Shown here: positions 60,487 to 64,000 of the stretch, piece after piece | How positions within the stretch are numbered: position 1 is the stretch's first letter | How the letters are laid out: every line of letters begins with the position of its first letter | Assembly: GCF_029510815.1 (NCBI RefSeq) | Contig: NZ_CP120360.1 | Span: 3,038,001-3,102,000 of the forward strand | DNA: 64,000 nt | Origin: Janibacter sp. DB-40 | Lineage (GTDB): Bacteria > Actinomycetota > Actinomycetes > Actinomycetales > Dermatophilaceae | Direction: 5' to 3' | Position numbers and translations under genes: made by a program | Notes under the pieces: model-generated | The model's input: only the letters and a program-made list of their open reading frames with translations | What the model was told of the DNA's origin: nothing | Databases searched by the model: none

Positions 60487-61485
60487 TCAGGGCACGTCGT
60501 CGGGCCGGTCCGGGGGACGAGGCGCCGGGGCGCTGTGGAACCATCCCCGGCTGTGCACCGGGCAGTGGTCCTCGTCGTGGGCCCGGGCCCCGCTCAGGCC
60601 GCCCACGAGCACGCGGCTCGCCCAGCGGACACGACGGCGCAGGATGACCACGAGCAGCGCGAGCGAGAGGACCAGCGGCGGCCACAGCGGGCTCGGGCCG
60701 AAGTCGGGCGGGATCTCGTAACCGCCGTCCTCGAGGCCGGCGGCGCGCTCGAAGTGGTTGCGCGACAGGGGGAAGAGCAGGCTGTCGAGGTAGTACGCCG
60801 TCGGCAGCGCGAGGGGGCCACCGACCACCGTGCCGATGGCCCACTGGTCGACGTGCCGGGACTCGTGCCGCGCGATCGCCTCGACCAGGTCCGGGCGGGC
60901 GTTGGTGTCCGACCCGAACCGCACGTAGGACTCCTGGCCGGGCAGGGCGACGCCGGACGCGTCCAGCTGGCCGATCCAGCTGACGAAGACGTCCCCGACG
61001 ACGCTTCCGCCGCCGTCCGGGGTCGGGGCCGGGGAGAAGGCCACCAGTACCGAGGAACCCGAGCAGTGCTCCATCCCGGCCGCCCGGGTGGCCACGAGCA
61101 TGACTCCACCGATCGGCGCGTTCACCGCCGCGCGGGTCCTGGCCCACAGTCCCGGCGCCACATCCGGGGTCGGGGTCTCCGCCACCACCTCCTCCGCACC
61201 GGCGGCGAAGCGGACGCCGCAGTCCTCCAGCACCGCCATCTGCGTGCGCGCCGCGGCACCGACGAGCAGCAGCACCGCGAAGCCGGCGAGGGCGACGGTG
61301 CCGACCCGCTGGCGACGACGACAGGCGGTGCATGCCGCGGCGCGTCTGCGACGGCGACGGCGCGCCGGGGGCAGCAGCCACACGAGCCCGAGGAACCCGA
61401 AGCACAGCAGGAGCGCCGCGCCCCGGACCGACCGGAGCACCCGCGAGCGGGACGAGGAGCCCGCGACGTGTCTCCCGCCCTCCAT
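60487..61485 (-). CDS. Membrane protein with an HExxH zinc-protease-like motif, unknown family
   Basis: 332 aa. I do not recognise a named family. Two N-terminal spans (about 24-40, AALLLCFGFLGLVWLLP; about 62-78, VALAGFAVLLLVGAAA) separated by RRRRRRRAAACTACRRRQR with a CxxC pair. The outer domain (80-270) contains IARHESRHVDQWAIGTVVGG (HESRH at about 206-210), an HExxH pattern followed by Gln-Trp as in minimal metalloprotease or DUF4157-like domains. A further span near 277-296 and a His-rich tail (HDEDHCPVHSRGWFH). Could be a membrane-tethered zincin or a pseudoenzyme. Starts 34 bp upstream of nothing else; monocistronic. Confidence 0.75.
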   Translation of the reverse strand: MEGGRHVAGSSSRSRVLRSVRGAALLLCFGFLGLVWLLPPARRRRRRRAAACTACRRRQRVGTVALAGFAVLLLVGAAARTQMAVLEDCGVRFAAGAEEVVAETPTPDVAPGLWARTRAAVNAPIGGVMLVATRAAGMEHCSGSSVLVAFSPAPTPDGGGSVVGDVFVSWIGQLDASGVALPGQESYVRFGSDTNARPDLVEAIARHESRHVDQWAIGTVVGGPLALPTAYYLDSLLFPLSRNHFERAAGLEDGGYEIPPDFGPSPLWPPLVLSLALLVVILRRRVRWASRVLVGGLSGARAHDEDHCPVHSRGWFHSAPAPRPPDRPDDVP

Positions 61486-61536
61486 GGCGTCTCCCCTTCA
61501 TGAGGCCGCTCCCGACGGCGGCTGCTCATGAGATTA

Positions 61537-61550
61537 CCCCGCCGGCGGGG
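61537..61550 (-). terminator. GC palindrome downstream of ppk2
   Basis: CCCCGCCGGCGGGG is a perfect 14-bp palindrome 32 bases after the ppk2 stop and before the start region of the next gene on the same strand. With no loop bases it would close on itself as a short hairpin; a weak terminator or boundary element. Confidence 0.5.
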
Positions 61551-61581
61551 GCCCCAACCGGAGCGCGAGGACCCTCGGCCG

Positions 61582-62472
61582 TCAGTCGCCGACGACCTTC
61601 TTGCCGCGGGCGACGACCTTCTTGTCCGGCGCGAAGACGACCGAGGTGTCCTTGTCCGCGTAGTCGAACTGGTTGAGGAAATAGCGCATCGCGTTGATCC
61701 GGCCACGCTTCTTGTCGTTGGACCTGATGACGATCCACGGGGCGTGCTTGGTGTCGGTCCGCTCGAACATCTCCTCCTTCGCCTCGGTGTAGGCCTCCCA
61801 CTTGTCGAGGCTCTCCAGGTCCATGGGCGAGAGCTTCCACCGGCGCACCGGGTCGATCTGCCGGATGGCGAAGCGGGTGCGCTGCTCCTGCTGGGTCACC
61901 GAGAACCACAGCTTGGTGACGTGCACCCCGGCCTCGGCGAGCATCCGCTCGACCTTGGGCGCCTGGTCCATGAACTCCTCGTACTGCTCGTCCGTGCAGA
62001 AGCCCATGACCCGCTCCACGCCGGCACGGTTGTACCAGGAGCGGTCGAAGAGGACGATCTCGCCCCGCGTGGGCAGGTGCTGGATGTACCGCTGGAAGTA
62101 CCACTGCCCCTCCTCGCGCTCGCTCGGGCGGGTCAGCGCCACGACCCGTGCCCCGCGGGGGTTGAGGTGCTCGGTGAAGCGCTTGATCGTGCCGCCCTTG
62201 CCGGCCGCGTCGCGCCCCTCGAAGAGGAGGACGAACCGGCGGCCGGTGTCCTGCGTCCAGTACTGGAACTTCAGCAGCTCGATCTGCAGCAGGTACTTCT
62301 CGACGTCGTAGTCGTTGCGCGTCATCAGCTCGTCGTAGGGGTAGTTCTCCCGCCAGGTCTCCACCGCCTTGCCGTTCGGTGCGATGAGCTGCGGGTCATC
62401 GCCCTGGTCGTCGCGCACCGTGTACCCCTCGGCCGTGAGCCGGTCGATGTACTCCCGGAGATTCTGCTGCAT
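61582..62472 (-). CDS. ppk2: Polyphosphate kinase 2
   Basis: 296 aa. PPK2 family with Walker A LFEGRDAAGKGGTIKRFTEH (about 83-102), lid and Walker B IVLFDRSWYNRAGVERVMGF (about 138-157) and the polyP-binding KRWKLS-like RRWKLSPMDLESLDKWEAY (about 209-227). Single-domain class I PPK2 uses polyphosphate to phosphorylate NDPs (ADP/GDP to ATP/GTP). ATG 62472 (MQQNLREYIDRLTAEGY). The 85-bp gap to the divergent alaX gene is the shared promoter region. Confidence 0.96.
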   Translation of the reverse strand: MQQNLREYIDRLTAEGYTVRDDQGDDPQLIAPNGKAVETWRENYPYDELMTRNDYDVEKYLLQIELLKFQYWTQDTGRRFVLLFEGRDAAGKGGTIKRFTEHLNPRGARVVALTRPSEREEGQWYFQRYIQHLPTRGEIVLFDRSWYNRAGVERVMGFCTDEQYEEFMDQAPKVERMLAEAGVHVTKLWFSVTQQEQRTRFAIRQIDPVRRWKLSPMDLESLDKWEAYTEAKEEMFERTDTKHAPWIVIRSNDKKRGRINAMRYFLNQFDYADKDTSVVFAPDKKVVARGKKVVGD

Positions 62473-62557
62473 AGATGACCAATACCACGCGGGGATGTCG
62501 CGCGGGTGCCCGTGCACTCCCTCGGGTGACGCCGTGCAGCCCTGCTTCAATGGCGGC

Positions 62558-63220
62558 ATGGAGCAGCACCGCAGGTACTGGCAGGACACCTACCTCTTCG
62601 AGGTCGACACCGAGGTCGTCGAGGTGCGCGAGGAGCCGGCCCCCGGCATCGCGGTGCGCGACGGCATCGTCCACCCGAAGGGGGGCGGCCAGCCCGACGA
62701 CGTCGCCACCGTGGACGGGCGCCCGGCCACGGTGAGCAAGGACGACGTCGCTGTCTGGTTGCACCCGCAGGACATGCTCCCCGCCGTCGGGGACAAGGTG
62801 CACGTCGCGATCGACGCCGAGGTGCGCCGCCGTCACGCGGCCCTCCACTCCGCGGGGCACCTCCTCGACGCCTGCGTCGCTCCCCTCGGCTTCGTCAACA
62901 TCGGGCTGAGCCACGCCCCGGGGCAGGCCTTCCTCCTCTACGACGTCGACGGCGGCACCCTCCCGGACGGCGAGGAGGCCAAGGCCGCCCTGATCGAGGC
63001 CGTCCTCGACCGCGCCCGCGAGCTCGTCGCCGCCGACCTGGCCTACGGCGCCGAGGTCGACGCGGAGGGGGTGCGCCGGGTGACGATCGAGGGCCTCCAG
63101 AGGGACCCGTGCGGTGGCACCCACGTGCGCAGCACGAGTGACCTCACCGGCATCGGGATCACGCGCGTGCGCACCAAGAAGGGCCAGCTCAAGCTGAGCT
63201 ACACGGCCGAACACGCGTGA
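62558..63220 (+). CDS. Alanyl-tRNA editing protein AlaX
   Basis: 220 aa free-standing AlaRS editing domain that deacylates mischarged Ser- or Gly-tRNA-Ala. Zinc-site motifs HAALHSAGHLLDACVAPLGF (H-x3-H, about 89-108) and DPCGGTHVRSTSDLTGIGI (Cys-x3-His, about 182-200); opening HPKGGGQPDDVATVDGR is the conserved glycine-rich motif. ATG 62558. Next gene on the strand is selO, 67 bp later. Confidence 0.95.
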   Translation: MEQHRRYWQDTYLFEVDTEVVEVREEPAPGIAVRDGIVHPKGGGQPDDVATVDGRPATVSKDDVAVWLHPQDMLPAVGDKVHVAIDAEVRRRHAALHSAGHLLDACVAPLGFVNIGLSHAPGQAFLLYDVDGGTLPDGEEAKAALIEAVLDRARELVAADLAYGAEVDAEGVRRVTIEGLQRDPCGGTHVRSTSDLTGIGITRVRTKKGQLKLSYTAEHA

Positions 63221-63287
63221 CCCTGCCGCGTCCGGGCCGGCGGCGTCCGTGGCCGTCCCCGTTGATCGCGCGTGCGAGGGTGGAGGC

Positions 63288-64000
63288 ATGAGGTGGCCCT
63301 TCGACAACACCTTCGTCCGTGACCTCGGCTGGCTCGGGGCGCGGGTCGACCCGGTCCCGGTGCGCGCTCCCGAGCTGCTCGCCCTCAACGATGACCTCGC
63401 CGTCGAGCTCGGCCTCGCCCCTGCCGGGCTCCGCTCCCCGGAGGGGGTGGCGGTCCTCGCGGGCAACGCCCTCGCCGAGGGCTCGGAGCCGATCGCCCAG
63501 GGCTACGCCGGGCACCAGTTCGGACAGCTCACCCCGGTGCTCGGCGACGGCCGCGCGCACCTGCTCGGCGAGGTCGTCGACACCCACGGCCGTCGCCGGG
63601 ACATCGCGCTCAAGGGGTCGGGACGCACCCCCTTCTCCCGGGGCGGTGACGGGCGCGCGGTCACCGGCCCGGTGCTGCGGGAGTACCTCGTCTCGGAGTT
63701 CATGCACGCCGCCGGGGTCCCGACGACCCGGGCCCTGGCCGCCGTCGCGACCGGTGAGCAGGTCCTGCGCGGGCGTCCCCTCCCCGGAGCGGTCCTCACT
63801 CGCGTCGCCGCCTCGCACCTGCGGGTCGGCACCCTCGTCCTCCTCGCCACCCGGGGCAGCCGCGAGCAGCTCGCCGCCGCCGTCGAGCACGTCCGCGCCC
63901 GGCACTACCCCGAGCTGCCACCGCACGACCCGATGGCACTGCTGTCCGCGGTCGTCGAGCGCCAGGCCCGGCTCGTCGCGCAGTGGATGTCCCTCGGCTT
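63288..64000 (+). CDS. selO: Protein adenylyltransferase SelO (YdiU), N-terminal part (runs off the window)
   Basis: First ~237 residues only. SelO transfers AMP to protein Ser/Thr/Tyr. Clear family sequence: FDNTFVRDLGWL at the start, QGYAGHQFGQLTPVLGDGRA (about 68-87), DIALKGSGRTPFSRGGDGRA (nucleotide-binding Lys, about 105-124), PVLREYLVSEFMHAAGVPTT (about 129-148) and VASHLRVGT-like RVAASHLRVGT. ATG 63288 with GGAGG upstream. Whether the C-terminal redox residue is Cys or Sec lies beyond the window, which matters here because the genome decodes UGA. Confidence 0.95.
   Translation, partial: MRWPFDNTFVRDLGWLGARVDPVPVRAPELLALNDDLAVELGLAPAGLRSPEGVAVLAGNALAEGSEPIAQGYAGHQFGQLTPVLGDGRAHLLGEVVDTHGRRRDIALKGSGRTPFSRGGDGRAVTGPVLREYLVSEFMHAAGVPTTRALAAVATGEQVLRGRPLPGAVLTRVAASHLRVGTLVLLATRGSREQLAAAVEHVRARHYPELPPHDPMALLSAVVERQARLVAQWMSLG

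Overview
High-GC (about 70 percent) DNA with dense, coupled operons (many ATGA/GTGA stop-start overlaps), GTG starts, mycothiol-type enzymes (a MDMPI-domain protein and a PIG-L deacetylase), class F sortase/ECF sigma genes and an actinobacterial SAM-IV type riboswitch. This points to an aerobic actinomycete chromosome. An Intrasporangiaceae-like genus such as Janibacter or Knoellia is my impression, not shown by the sequence. No phage, IS element, CRISPR or rRNA was seen, and no gene-free stretch exceeds 300 bases.

Layout. 1-6.2 kb: a cut-off acyl-CoA ligase coupled to an aldo/keto reductase, a nitronate monooxygenase flanked by copies of a 31-bp repeat, and a Baeyer-Villiger type monooxygenase/SDR pair. 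5.5-9.7 kb: a COG2345 regulator divergent from DUF2249, hemerythrin and a large membrane-anchored NirK-like copper protein, a likely nitrite/NO module. 9.8-16.4 kb: hydrolase, cupin, ahpC/ahpF, an exonuclease and a cNMP/CBS/DUF294 protein. 16.6-20.8 kb: secreted S1 protease facing a DUF4397 / sortase F / ECF sigma / anti-sigma operon. 20.9-28.5 kb: housekeeping genes (amidohydrolase, nucleosidase, fumarase, LOG protein) and a TetR/sterol-desaturase divergon. 28.6-32.5 kb: a four-gene iron-siderophore ABC importer behind an IdeR-like box. 32.6-37.1 kb: single genes separated by matching palindromes, ending in a zinc-ribbon/SDR fusion.

37.2-44.2 kb: formate dehydrogenase fdhA-fdhB-NrfD type plus an OFA transporter. 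fdhA contains an in-frame TGA at 37786 followed by a hairpin whose key bases coincide with the E. coli fdhF SECIS, so the two open halves are one selenoprotein. The machinery to read it is 16 kb downstream: selD, tRNA-Sec (UCA), selA and selB at 53.9-59.0 kb. 44.3-53.5 kb: an eight-gene acyl-CoA operon with a divergent TetR regulator, resembling the ali/bad route for alicyclic acids. 59.0-64.0 kb: OsmC protein under a SAM-IV riboswitch, YczE-like membrane protein, a membrane HExxH protein, PPK2, AlaX editing protein and the start of selO.

Caution. Four genes (NirK-like protein, zinc-ribbon SDR, an acyl-CoA dehydrogenase, selB) are interrupted by single-base shifts at or near short homopolymers. 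Most look like sequencing or assembly errors, but if real they would disable those genes, including selB on which the selenoprotein depends.
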